From Vaginella massiliensis (lineage in GTDB: Bacteria; Bacteroidota; Bacteroidia; Flavobacteriales; Weeksellaceae), in NCBI RefSeq assembly GCF_900089075.1, contig NZ_LT593745.1, positions 62,001 through 126,000 on the forward strand: a stretch of DNA of 64,000 nucleotides, written 5' to 3'. Each line of letters opens with the position of its first letter. Positions within the stretch are counted from its first letter, which is position 1. A program made the translations under genes and the position numbers. This document shows, piece by piece, positions 25,015 to 33,504 of this stretch. Under the pieces are notes generated by a model. The model was not told the origin of the DNA and did not search any database. It was given only the letters and a program-made list of their open reading frames with translations.

Positions 25015-27471
25015 CTACTGTGGGTCAACATCGATTTCTAATCGTACCGAACGGTAGGCTGCAACGGTATGCAGTTTTTCTAACTGTTGCAGAATCAATG
25101 CTTTTACTTTGGTTAAGGATTGATTGGGTTGAATTTTGAGCATGGCTTGCATGAGGTACAAATTGTTGATGCGTGCAATTGCCGGAGCTTCTGGTCCCAA
25201 CAACAAATGATTGGCAAAATGTGGGCGCAACAAGTTGATGAATTGCTCTGCCGTCTTCTGTACACGGTCTGGATTTTTGTGTTTGAAACGGAATTGTATC
25301 ACCCGCACAAAAGGCGGATAATGAAAGGCTTGCCGCTCGTACAAAATATCTTTCATGGTCTGATGATAGTTGTACGTGGTGACGTTCTGCAAGACTTGAT
25401 GATCGGGTTGAAAACTCTGAATCAACACCTTGCCGCGTTCTTCTCTTCTGCCCGCTCGCCCAGCGACTTGCGTGAGCAATTGAAAGGCTTTTTCGTGTGC
25501 TCGGAAATCGGGGAAATTCAGCAATGAATCGGCACGAATCACACCGACCAAGGTTACCTCGCCAAAGTCGAGCCCTTTGGTCATCATTTGCGTTCCGACT
25601 AAAATGTCAACTTCTTTTTGTTCGAACTCTTCGATGAGTTTTTCGTAGGCGAATTTTCCTCGCATGGCGTCGACATCCATGCGTTTTATCTTGGCATCGG
25701 GGAAGAGTTCTTCGAGCTGATTTTGAATTTGCTCGGTTCCAATACCTTTGGTAACCAACGAATTGCTCCCACAGGCTGGACAACGAAGGGGCTTGCTCTG
25801 TGCGTGACCGCAATAGTTGCACTTGAGCAGGTGTTGTAATTTGTAATAGGTAAGGCTTACATCGCAATTGGGGCATTCGGGGGTATGACCACAGCTTTCG
25901 CATTCGACAACGGGTGCATATCCTCTGCGATTTTGGAAAATGATGACTTGTTTTTTACGGCTCAGTTCTTCTTGTATGGCATCGCGCAATACGTGCGAAA
26001 TATCGTTGGTAATTTCTTTTTCTTTAATGGCTTTGCGCAAATCGACAAGGTTGATTGCTGGTAGCGGAACGCGACCAAAGCGCTCGGTCAATTCAACGTA
26101 TCCGTATCGCCCACTGCGAGCATGATAATAGCTTTCTAAAGCTGGGGTTGCCGAACCTAAAATGACTTTTGCATCGAACATTTTCGCCAATACAATCGCC
26201 ATATCTCGTCCGTTGAAATACGGTTTTACATCGCTTTGTTTGTAGGTTGACTCGTGTTCTTCGTCGACAACGACCAATCCCAAATTGTCGAAAGGTAGAA
26301 AGATTGCCGAACGTGCTCCAATGATGATGTCGTAATCGCCACGCAAAGTCTTTTGCCATAATTCTACTTTTTCGTTTTGATTGAATTTAGCATGAAAAAC
26401 ACCTACCCGCTCGCCATAATGTTTTCTGATGCGATGAACAATTTGCGTAGTGATACTAATCTCGGGCAAAAGATACAACACTTTGTGTCCTTTGCGAATC
26501 GCCTCGTCGATAAGATGGAGATAAATTTCTGTCTTTCCGCTTGAGGTGACGCCGTGCAAAAGGCAAACCTCTTCTTGCTGAAAGGATGCATTGATCTGCG
26601 ACAAAGCTTGACGCTGGGCTAAGGTGAGTTCTGCAATCGCATTGCGTGCTGCTTGCGTCTCTTCTACTCTTGAGGTTTGCAATTGGTAAATTTCTACGAT
26701 TTGTTTTTCGCTCAGTGATTTGATTACCGCATTGGTGCTCCCTTGTTTTACCAACTCTGAAACTTTGATGGGTTTTTGAAATTGAGTTTCTAAAGTGATG
26801 AGCTTCAAAATTGTTTCGCGTTGCTTGGGGGCGTTTTTCAAACCATCTAACGCTTGGATGAAGGCAGAATCGTTGTTTTTGAGTTGAGGGTGAATTCGAA
26901 CATAATTTTCGATTTTCGGCGTGTACTTTTCGTACAGTTTTTCATCCAACCGAATTATTCCTTTTTCCCACAAAGATTTTAAAATTCCGATTGTCGATTT
27001 AGCTTCCGCTACCTGCGCCACTTCGTCTACCGAAAGAATTGACTTGTTCTGTAATGCCCTAAAAACCAAATATTCGCTTTCGCTGAGTTCTTCTAAATGG
27101 TCGAAATTTGCATCGATCAGGCGCACATAAGTTGCACTCTCGAGCTTGAGGGCAGACGGAAACGCATTTCGGAAAACATCGCCGAGCGGACATATATAGT
27201 ATTTTGCCATCCATTCCCAAAGCTCGATTTGCTTTTGCGTCACCAGCGGCTCATCATCCAAAAAAGAATGAATGCCTTTGGTTTTGTACAATTCGGGACG
27301 ATGTTGATGAATAGAATGCACGATGCCGGTATACAACTTTTGCGTACCAAAAGGCACAGAAACCCGTTGCCCGATTTTGATCTTGCGCAAATCTTCAGCT
27401 GTTAAATGATAGGTAAAAGTGCCATCTAAGGCTAAAGGTAATATGATTTCTGCAAAATGCTGATGTTTCAT
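25015..27471 (-). CDS. priA: Primosomal protein N' (replication restart helicase)
   Basis: Restarts stalled replication forks by loading the replicative helicase. About 818 residues: an N-terminal DNA 3'-end binding domain, Walker A GVTSSGKTE near 305-315, the DEEH box (VVDEEHESTYKQ), a zinc module of four CxxC-like pairs (from CESCGHTPECPNC onward), and the C-terminal helicase core ending in QVAGRAGR. The start is the ATG at 27469-27471 (MKHQHFAEI); an upstream in-frame TTG at 27492 is less likely. It converges on the chaN-like gene across the repeat element. Confidence 0.95.
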   Translation of the reverse strand: MKHQHFAEIILPLALDGTFTYHLTAEDLRKIKIGQRVSVPFGTQKLYTGIVHSIHQHRPELYKTKGIHSFLDDEPLVTQKQIELWEWMAKYYICPLGDVFRNAFPSALKLESATYVRLIDANFDHLEELSESEYLVFRALQNKSILSVDEVAQVAEAKSTIGILKSLWEKGIIRLDEKLYEKYTPKIENYVRIHPQLKNNDSAFIQALDGLKNAPKQRETILKLITLETQFQKPIKVSELVKQGSTNAVIKSLSEKQIVEIYQLQTSRVEETQAARNAIAELTLAQRQALSQINASFQQEEVCLLHGVTSSGKTEIYLHLIDEAIRKGHKVLYLLPEISITTQIVHRIRKHYGERVGVFHAKFNQNEKVELWQKTLRGDYDIIIGARSAIFLPFDNLGLVVVDEEHESTYKQSDVKPYFNGRDMAIVLAKMFDAKVILGSATPALESYYHARSGRYGYVELTERFGRVPLPAINLVDLRKAIKEKEITNDISHVLRDAIQEELSRKKQVIIFQNRRGYAPVVECESCGHTPECPNCDVSLTYYKLQHLLKCNYCGHAQSKPLRCPACGSNSLVTKGIGTEQIQNQLEELFPDAKIKRMDVDAMRGKFAYEKLIEEFEQKEVDILVGTQMMTKGLDFGEVTLVGVIRADSLLNFPDFRAHEKAFQLLTQVAGRAGRREERGKVLIQSFQPDHQVLQNVTTYNYHQTMKDILYERQAFHYPPFVRVIQFRFKHKNPDRVQKTAEQFINLLRPHFANHLLLGPEAPAIARINNLYLMQAMLKIQPNQSLTKVKALILQQLEKLHTVAAYRSVRLEIDVDPQ

Positions 27472-27513
27472 CGTAAAATTAATTCGATTCAAAAATAAGC
27501 TTTTTTGAATTCA

Positions 27514-27912
27514 TTAATCGATGGATTTGGATGATTGGATGCCTGTTTTGGCGTTTCTGAAAAGCAATACAACGCCAGAAAGTAACCAGAACCAATACGC
27601 CAAGATTTTTTCATCGTAGCTTCTTGTCTCAAAAAAATTGAGCCTGAAAATATAATCGATTCCGTAAGTTGCCATTAATATAACGGTTGTCCAAACCCAA
27701 TATTTTTGGTACGATTTGTTGATTAAAATCCAAGAAGCAAGCAGTGTAAAATTGGCTAACCAACAGAAGAAATCGAGGCTTGGAAATACTACCCATCCCA
27801 AAAGCAATGCGTTGAAACCATAAAATTCGAAGTCGTCGATAGTGAATGGGCAAAGCAATGACACCAGATAGAAAACGATGCTTACGATAAGAAGTTTTGG
27901 AATAGCTTTCAT
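27514..27912 (-). CDS. Small four-helix membrane protein of unknown function
   Basis: A 132-residue protein with four hydrophobic segments (about 7-23, 33-52, 72-88, 105-120) and a polar C-terminal tail. Aromatic residues are plentiful and no motif is recognisable. It lies between priA and a strong terminator, with 42 bp to priA, and may share a transcript with priA. No function can be given. Confidence 0.6.
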   Translation of the reverse strand: MKAIPKLLIVSIVFYLVSLLCPFTIDDFEFYGFNALLLGWVVFPSLDFFCWLANFTLLASWILINKSYQKYWVWTTVILMATYGIDYIFRLNFFETRSYDEKILAYWFWLLSGVVLLFRNAKTGIQSSKSID

Positions 27913-27927
27913 AAGCGTGAAGGTACA

Positions 27928-27957
27928 AAAAACATCCGCTAAAAAACGGATGTTTTT
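27928..27957 (-). terminator. Terminator of proline dehydrogenase
   Basis: Arms AAAAACATCCG and CGGATGTTTTT form an 11-bp stem with an A/T loop. On the minus strand it sits 10 bp after the stop of the proline dehydrogenase gene and is followed by T residues. Confidence 0.9.
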
Positions 27958-27967
27958 GAATTAAATA

Positions 27968-29137
27968 TTAGACTTTTCTACGTTTGATTTCTTTTTCTAT
28001 AAGTCCAAGTTCGCGACCAGTTTGCCCTGCAACCGAGGTGTTTTCTTGCGCTCGACGCAACAAATAAGGCATGACTTCTTTTATGGGACCGTATGGTAAA
28101 TATTTGGCAATATTGTATCCTAAATGAGCCAAATTGAAAGAGATATTATCACTCATGCCATAGAGTTGACCAAACCAAAAATTAGGATTATGGGCATCGA
28201 TTTGATTTTTTTTCATTTGCTGAATCAACAATTCGCAACTGTGCTCGTTATGCGTCCCAGCAAATAGACCGAAACGTTGATGATGCTTGGTAATAAACTC
28301 GATTGCGGCATTGTAATCACGATCGGATGCATCTTTGTTTGGCTGTATTGGCGACGGATACGATTTTTCTTCTGCCAAAGCGCGTTCTTTTTCCATATAA
28401 GCACCGCGTACAATTTTATAGCCCAAGAAATAGTTTTGTTTTTCAGCTTTTGCAAACATCTTTTTCAGGTAATCCAAGCGATCGTGGCGATACATCTGAA
28501 GTGTATTCCAAATCAACGGGCGTTTGGTATTGTACTTCATCATCATCTCGTCTGTGAGCTCGTCGGCTGCATCTTGCATCCAGGTTTCTTCGGCATCGAC
28601 CATGATGTTGACATCTGCTTCATATCCTTTGGCACAAATGCTTTTGAAGCGTTGTTTGGTATTTTCCCAAGATTGTTGTTCGGCTTTTGACAAGCTTGCT
28701 TTATTACCAATTTTTTCCCAAAGTTCTATTCTTCCCAAAGCAGTAGGTTTGAAAACAACAAAGGGAATAGAAGGATTGTTTTTGGCCAAATCAACCAGCT
28801 CCAACATCACATCGCGTACATGATCGAAATCTTCTTCTTCTGTCTGCCCTTCGACCGAATAATCGAGGATAGAACTCACCCCGAACTTGTACAAATCATT
28901 GGCAACTTTCACGGCTTCTGATGTAGTTTCACCGCCTACAAATTGGGCATAAATGGTATTTTTGATAAGCGGTTTTACCAAAGGTAAATTTACAATGAAT
29001 GGAAGTTTGCCAAAGACAGTCCCGCCCAACTTTGTGAGAAAAGGATTGCCGATCATTTTGAAAAGAAAATGTGCTTTTTTTAAATCTTGATTCGATTTTG
29101 CTTGAAATGCGAACTCGGTATTGTCGAACAATGACAT
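27968..29137 (-). CDS. Proline dehydrogenase
   Basis: FAD enzyme that oxidises proline to pyrroline-5-carboxylate. The chosen start gives 389 residues beginning MSLFDNTEFAFQ, where family similarity begins. Motifs include SILDYSVEG, the strand RPLIWNTLQMYRHD, and the C-terminal LLRRAQENTSVAGQ. An earlier in-frame ATG at 29176 is unlikely: a terminator U-tract ends just before it and a near-consensus promoter lies inside that stretch. It is a single gene, and its partner P5C dehydrogenase is not in the window. Confidence 0.92.
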   Translation of the reverse strand: MSLFDNTEFAFQAKSNQDLKKAHFLFKMIGNPFLTKLGGTVFGKLPFIVNLPLVKPLIKNTIYAQFVGGETTSEAVKVANDLYKFGVSSILDYSVEGQTEEEDFDHVRDVMLELVDLAKNNPSIPFVVFKPTALGRIELWEKIGNKASLSKAEQQSWENTKQRFKSICAKGYEADVNIMVDAEETWMQDAADELTDEMMMKYNTKRPLIWNTLQMYRHDRLDYLKKMFAKAEKQNYFLGYKIVRGAYMEKERALAEEKSYPSPIQPNKDASDRDYNAAIEFITKHHQRFGLFAGTHNEHSCELLIQQMKKNQIDAHNPNFWFGQLYGMSDNISFNLAHLGYNIAKYLPYGPIKEVMPYLLRRAQENTSVAGQTGRELGLIEKEIKRRKV

Positions 29138-29163
29138 CATTAAACTATTATGATTATAATCTG

Positions 29164-29196
29164 CAAATTTAAACATAAAAAAAACCTATAAGCAAA
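29164..29196 (-). promoter_or_regulatory. Promoter of proline dehydrogenase
   Basis: Minus-strand TTTG at 29196-29193, a 21-bp spacer, and TAAATTTG at 29171-29164. Transcription would start near 29158, leaving about 20 nt before the ATG at 29137/29140. The -33 box overlaps the terminator of the L31 gene. Confidence 0.6.
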
Positions 29197-29210
29197 CACT
29201 CATAGGTTAA
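29178..29210 (-). terminator. Terminator of the L31 gene
   Basis: On the minus strand AACCTAT and ATAGGTT pair around a 12-nt loop and run into eight T. It separates the L31 gene from proline dehydrogenase. Confidence 0.85.
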
Positions 29211-29263
29211 TTTATAATAACAATAGAAATTAATTTTGAAGTAAAGATGACTTCTATTTTCTA

Positions 29264-29518
29264 TTAATTTTTAGCTTTTTTAGCGTATTTATTTCTAAAC
29301 TTGTCGATTCGACCTGCGGTATCCACTAATTTTTGTTTACCGGTATAAAATGGATGCGAAGTAGATGAAATCTCCATTTTCACTAATGGATACTCAACCC
29401 CATCGATCTCGATTGTATCTTTTGTATCTGCACAAGATTTTGTGATAAATACCTCTTCGTTCGACATATCTTTGAATGCCACTAAACGATAATTCTCTGG
29501 ATGGATATCTTTTTTCAT
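29264..29518 (-). CDS. rpmE2: 50S ribosomal protein L31, type B
   Basis: An 84-residue L31 of the zinc-free type. It begins [11 protein letters not shown] and has [12 protein letters not shown] and RIDKFRNKY, typical of type B. The CxxC zinc motif of type A is missing; the single Cys is at about residue 29. Type B forms can replace zinc-bound L31 under zinc limitation, but in many Bacteroidota type B is the only form. It is a single-gene unit with its own terminator. Confidence 0.95.
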   Translation of the reverse strand: MKKDIHPENYRLVAFKDMSNEEVFITKSCADTKDTIEIDGVEYPLVKMEISSTSHPFYTGKQKLVDTAGRIDKFRNKYAKKAKN

Positions 29519-29604
29519 AACAATTATGATTTCTTATACTATTTAAACGGAGTGCAAAGATAATAATAAATCTATACAAAACAATAAAAATATAAATATT
29601 TCTT

Positions 29605-29612
29605 TATATTTG
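29605..29612 (+). promoter_or_regulatory. -7 promoter element of the lipoprotein gene at 29632
   Basis: TATATTTG matches TAnnTTTG and lies 19 bp before the start codon. No clear -33 box is seen at the usual distance. Confidence 0.4.
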
Positions 29613-29631
29613 TTTAGACAAATTTACGACC

Positions 29632-31005
29632 ATGAGATTCAAAACTCCTTTATATCTTACTCTATTGTTTTCGGCAATGACTTTTCAGTCGTGCCGAGAA
29701 GATTTTGATTACGAAACCATCACTACTGGACTCAGTTTCAATCGCGACACTGTCAATGTAGACACGGTTTTCAACCATCGAAAATCGGAAACCTATGTTC
29801 TAAAAGTTTACAACGCAGATAAGGACAATAAACTAATTCCGAAAATTTACCTCAACCGTGGAAGCGATTCCTATTACGAATTGAATGTTGATGGGAGAGC
29901 TGGAAAATCTTTCGAAAACATCGCCATTAGAGGCAAAGACAGCCTATTTGTATTTGTAGAGATACACGCCAAAGATGCAAATACGAATCCGCTATACGAA
30001 GACGATTTGATTTTCGAAACCGCTACCGATTCTAAACGTGTAAAATTGTTGTCTTGGGTAGAAAAAGCAGATTTCTTGAAGGATCAGACCTTAGCAACTG
30101 CCAACTGGGATCAAAATACAGCCAAGGTAATACAAGGTAAGGTGACGGTAACCAATAGTCTGAATATTTCGTCGGGTACGAAAGTTTATTTTGAAAAAGA
30201 CGCAAGTCTTACAATCGGAGAAAATGCCAATTTTACGGTAGAAGGAAGCGTAGACCATTTTGTGAAATTCCGTTCGGCTCGCCATGATAGCCGATACGAT
30301 TCCCTGCCCAATCAATGGAATAAAATAGAACTGAGACCGAATAGTATTTCCACAATCAATTATGCTAAAATCATCGGTGGTGATACTGGATTAGAGGTAA
30401 ACAAAGCAAAATTAGACCTCAGCAATTCTTATATCGTCAACCATCAATCGTACGGAATTTTGGCAAGAGATGCCGAAATCAATGGGCACAACCTCATTTT
30501 GAACAACGCAAACTTGGCAGCATTGGCAATTCTGGATGGCGGTAAATATGCCTTTTACCATTCTACATTTGCCAACTATTTCAACATGATTGGCACTGCA
30601 GGACCTGCTTATGCGTTGTATTTGAGCAACAGCAACGAAGAAGACACCTCGAGCAATGCGCTGGTACAGGCAATTTTTGGCAACAACATTTTCTATAGCG
30701 ATCGTTCTGCTAATGCCATCGCCTTGTATCATAATGCTGGGTCGAGTTTCAATTATCTTTTCGATACTAATCTTTTCAAAAATACAGATCAATCGACTCT
30801 GGATGTGACGACTGCTACAGGTTTTGTCGGAAGCATTGTAGGTGAGCCGAAATTTTTAGACCCAAAATACACAGCAAATAATTTGCGATTAGACGAAGAG
30901 TCGGCCGCTTGGGGCAAAGGTAAAATAAGTTTTGCTGCCCTGTTCCCAACCGACATTTTTGGTTATACCAGAACATCAAACCCCCATTTGGGTGCTATAC
31001 AATAA
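29632..31005 (+). CDS. Lipoprotein with probable beta-helix
   Basis: A 457-residue lipoprotein: signal peptide with lipobox QSC at about residue 20, then an N-terminal beta domain (about 30-135) with the phrase DTVNVDTVF, common in Bacteroidota surface lipoproteins. From about 150 to 400 the sequence has short repeating beta segments rich in Asn and Gly (SNSYIVNHQSYGIL, NNANLAALAI), like a right-handed parallel beta-helix. It may bind or process sugars, but no catalytic motif is visible. It is a single gene followed by a strong terminator. Confidence 0.75.
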   Translation: MRFKTPLYLTLLFSAMTFQSCREDFDYETITTGLSFNRDTVNVDTVFNHRKSETYVLKVYNADKDNKLIPKIYLNRGSDSYYELNVDGRAGKSFENIAIRGKDSLFVFVEIHAKDANTNPLYEDDLIFETATDSKRVKLLSWVEKADFLKDQTLATANWDQNTAKVIQGKVTVTNSLNISSGTKVYFEKDASLTIGENANFTVEGSVDHFVKFRSARHDSRYDSLPNQWNKIELRPNSISTINYAKIIGGDTGLEVNKAKLDLSNSYIVNHQSYGILARDAEINGHNLILNNANLAALAILDGGKYAFYHSTFANYFNMIGTAGPAYALYLSNSNEEDTSSNALVQAIFGNNIFYSDRSANAIALYHNAGSSFNYLFDTNLFKNTDQSTLDVTTATGFVGSIVGEPKFLDPKYTANNLRLDEESAAWGKGKISFAALFPTDIFGYTRTSNPHLGAIQ

Positions 31006-31010
31006 ATCAA

Positions 31011-31043
31011 AAGAGGCCGTCTCAGAAGGCTGCCTCTTTTTTT
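31011..31043 (+). terminator. Terminator after the beta-helix lipoprotein
   Basis: Arms AAAGAGGC and GCCTCTTT enclose a short loop and are followed by T residues. It lies between two convergent genes and can serve both. Confidence 0.85.
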
Positions 31044-31051
31044 ATAAAAAA

Positions 31052-31720
31052 TTATAAATCCAACTCGAATACTCCAGTGGTAGCCTGCGCCGGAATTACT
31101 GTAAAATTTTTCGGGAGATTCATACTCGCAGCTTGCGGATCGATGACATAAACGGGTTTATGATCGGGTACAAAATCGATCAACGATGCAGCAGGATAAA
31201 CTTGCAACGATGTCCCGATTACGATAAAGATATCGGCCTGCAAAGTAGCTTCAATAGCCTCTTCCATCTTAGGAACCATTTCGCCAAACCATACAATGAA
31301 AGGGCGCAACTGTGCTCCGTCGGAAGCTAAATCGCCAATATTGATATCATCATACCAATCCACCACTAGGTCTTTATCATTTTCGCTACACGCTTTCCGC
31401 AATTCGCCATGTAAATGAATGACGTGGGTAGAACCAGCCCGTTCGTGCAAATCATCTACATTTTGTGTTATAACGCTTACTTGATATTTCTTTTCTAAGG
31501 CTGCCAAAAAACGATGTGCAGCATTGGGTTCTACTTGATTCAATTGCTTTCTTCTCTGGTTGTAAAATTCCAAAACCAAGGCTTTGTTTCGCTGCCATCC
31601 CTCGATTGAAGCCACTTCCATGATGTCGTGATTTTCCCACAAACCATTCGCATCACGAAAAGTCGAGATACCACTCTCTGCGCTGACTCCAGCTCCTGTT
31701 AAAACCACTATTTTTTTCAT
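31052..31720 (-). CDS. NAD-dependent protein deacylase (sirtuin, CobB-like)
   Basis: Removes acyl groups from lysines using NAD. The NAD motifs are TGAGVSAESGI (8-18), FRDANGLW, QNVDDLHERAGS and HLHGEL. A Tyr-x-x-Arg pair at Y53/R56 matches the signature of desuccinylating, SIRT5-like enzymes. The four zinc cysteines of most sirtuins are missing; only one Cys follows the catalytic His. Such zinc-free CobB forms occur in other bacteria. Length 222 is normal for this compact type. Confidence 0.9.
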   Translation of the reverse strand: MKKIVVLTGAGVSAESGISTFRDANGLWENHDIMEVASIEGWQRNKALVLEFYNQRRKQLNQVEPNAAHRFLAALEKKYQVSVITQNVDDLHERAGSTHVIHLHGELRKACSENDKDLVVDWYDDINIGDLASDGAQLRPFIVWFGEMVPKMEEAIEATLQADIFIVIGTSLQVYPAASLIDFVPDHKPVYVIDPQAASMNLPKNFTVIPAQATTGVFELDL

Positions 31721-31846
31721 TTTGATAAATTCTTTCTGGTGAGTTGTTGTGTTATAAAGGCAATTTCAATACCAATATGCTACGAAAACCTCAGATCGTC
31801 AAAATGTCAAATGATCATAAATTACTTTTGAGACAGCCAGTGAGAT

Positions 31847-33379
31847 TTATTCCCATTCGATTGTTGCTGGTGGTTTTGAACTGATGTCGTACGCTACGCG
31901 ATTGATTCCTCGTACTTCGTTGATAATTCTGTTCGAAACTATTTCTAAAAATTCATAAGGAAGTTTAGACCAAGTTGCGGTCATAAAATCGATGGTGTTT
32001 GCCGAGCGTATAACCGCCGTATATTCATAGGTGCGCTCGTCGCCCATTACGCCTACCGATTTTACAGGTAACAAAACCACAAAAGCTTGCGAAACTTCGT
32101 CGTATAAATTGTGCTTATACAATTCTTGAATAAAAATATCGTCGGCTTCTTGCAAGATGCGTACTTTCTCAGCGTCGACTTCACCTAAAACTCGGATTCC
32201 TAATCCTGGACCTGGGAATGGATGACGATAAACCAATTCGCGCGGAATTCCTAGCTCTACTCCTACTTTACGCACTTCGTCTTTAAACAATTCGCGTAAA
32301 GGTTCCAACAATTCCAATTTCATATCTTCTGGTAATCCGCCCACATTGTGATGCGATTTTATGGTTGCCGAAGGACCTTTTACCGATTGCGATTCGATCA
32401 CATCGGGATAAATAGTTCCTTGTGCTAAGAACGAAGCATCGTCGAATTTTTTCGATTCTTCATCGAAAACGGCAATAAAATCATGTCCGATTGATTTGCG
32501 TTTTGCTTCTGGTTCGTCGATTCCTTTTAAATTGCTGAGAAAACGTTCCGAAGCGTCAACCATCTTAATATTCATATTGAAGTGCTTTCCGTAATTTTCC
32601 ATTACTTTTTTGCCTTCGTCTTTTCGTAATAATCCGGTGTCAACAAAAATACAGGTCAACTGGTCGCCAATTGCGCGATGAATTAAAACCGCTGCAACAG
32701 AAGAATCGACACCTCCCGAAAGACCTAAAATTACCTTTTTATCGCCTACAACTTCTCGGATGCGTTGGATTTCGGTTGCGATAAAATCTTTTATAATCCA
32801 GTTTTTCTCTGCTTTACAAATTTTAAAAACAAAGTTTTCGAGCATTTTGGATCCGTATTCCGAATGCGTCACTTCTGGGTGGAACTGAACTGCGTACATT
32901 TTACGATCTTCGTTTGCAAGTGCTGCGATATCAATATTCGACTTTCCTGAGACTGTAAAGCCATTTGGCGCTTTCACCACCTCGTCGAAATGACTCATCC
33001 ATACGGTTGATTGCGCTGGAACATCTTCAAATAGACTGTTTTCTGCCAAAACCGTAAGTTCTGATTTTCCGTATTCGCCTTTGCTTCCTTTTTTTACTTT
33101 TCCGCCCAATAAATGCGAAATCAATTGCATTCCGTAACAAATTCCTAAAACCGGAACGCCCATTTCGAACAATTCTTTTTCTACCAAAGCCGCTTCTTCT
33201 CCAAAAACAGAAGAAGGTCCGCCAGATAAAATAATTCCTTTTGGATTGTGTTTTTTTATTTCTTCTAATGAGGTAAAATATGGGAGGATTTCGGCATAAA
33301 CTCCGAATTCTCTAATTCGGCGTGCAATTAATTGATTGTATTGTGAACCAAAATCTAAGATGATAATTCCTTGCGTCAT
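31847..33379 (-). CDS. guaA: GMP synthase (glutamine-hydrolysing)
   Basis: Turns XMP into GMP. The N-terminal class I glutaminase has Cys in GICYGMQLI and His in FHPEVTHSE. The ATP pyrophosphatase loop is GLSGGVDSSVAA, and the C-terminal dimer domain ends in the family signature PPATIEWE. The start is the ATG at 33377-33379 (MTQGIIILDFGSQ, 510 residues); an upstream in-frame start would add six residues. A TAATTTTG element is at 33395-33402. No riboswitch is seen in its leader, in contrast to purL. Confidence 0.97.
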   Translation of the reverse strand: MTQGIIILDFGSQYNQLIARRIREFGVYAEILPYFTSLEEIKKHNPKGIILSGGPSSVFGEEAALVEKELFEMGVPVLGICYGMQLISHLLGGKVKKGSKGEYGKSELTVLAENSLFEDVPAQSTVWMSHFDEVVKAPNGFTVSGKSNIDIAALANEDRKMYAVQFHPEVTHSEYGSKMLENFVFKICKAEKNWIIKDFIATEIQRIREVVGDKKVILGLSGGVDSSVAAVLIHRAIGDQLTCIFVDTGLLRKDEGKKVMENYGKHFNMNIKMVDASERFLSNLKGIDEPEAKRKSIGHDFIAVFDEESKKFDDASFLAQGTIYPDVIESQSVKGPSATIKSHHNVGGLPEDMKLELLEPLRELFKDEVRKVGVELGIPRELVYRHPFPGPGLGIRVLGEVDAEKVRILQEADDIFIQELYKHNLYDEVSQAFVVLLPVKSVGVMGDERTYEYTAVIRSANTIDFMTATWSKLPYEFLEIVSNRIINEVRGINRVAYDISSKPPATIEWE

Positions 33380-33470
33380 GTTTGTTTGTTTGCGCAAAAT
33401 TAATCAAGGCTGATTTATTTTACTAATATTTGAAGACTAAATTTTGGTATGCAATCAATATCAAAAAAAC

Positions 33471-33502
33471 AAAAAGGAGCTGTCAAACCAACTCCTTTTT
33501 TA
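33471..33502 (-). terminator. Terminator of the symporter gene
   Basis: Arms AAAAAGGAG and CTCCTTTTT form a 9-bp stem. On the minus strand it lies just after the symporter stop codon and is followed by T residues. Confidence 0.85.
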
Positions 33503-33504
33503 GA

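Noticed and set aside
33380-33470. A riboswitch in the guaA leader.
   Set aside because: The short leader has no UUUCUAC or CCGUAAA core; only a -7-like element is seen.
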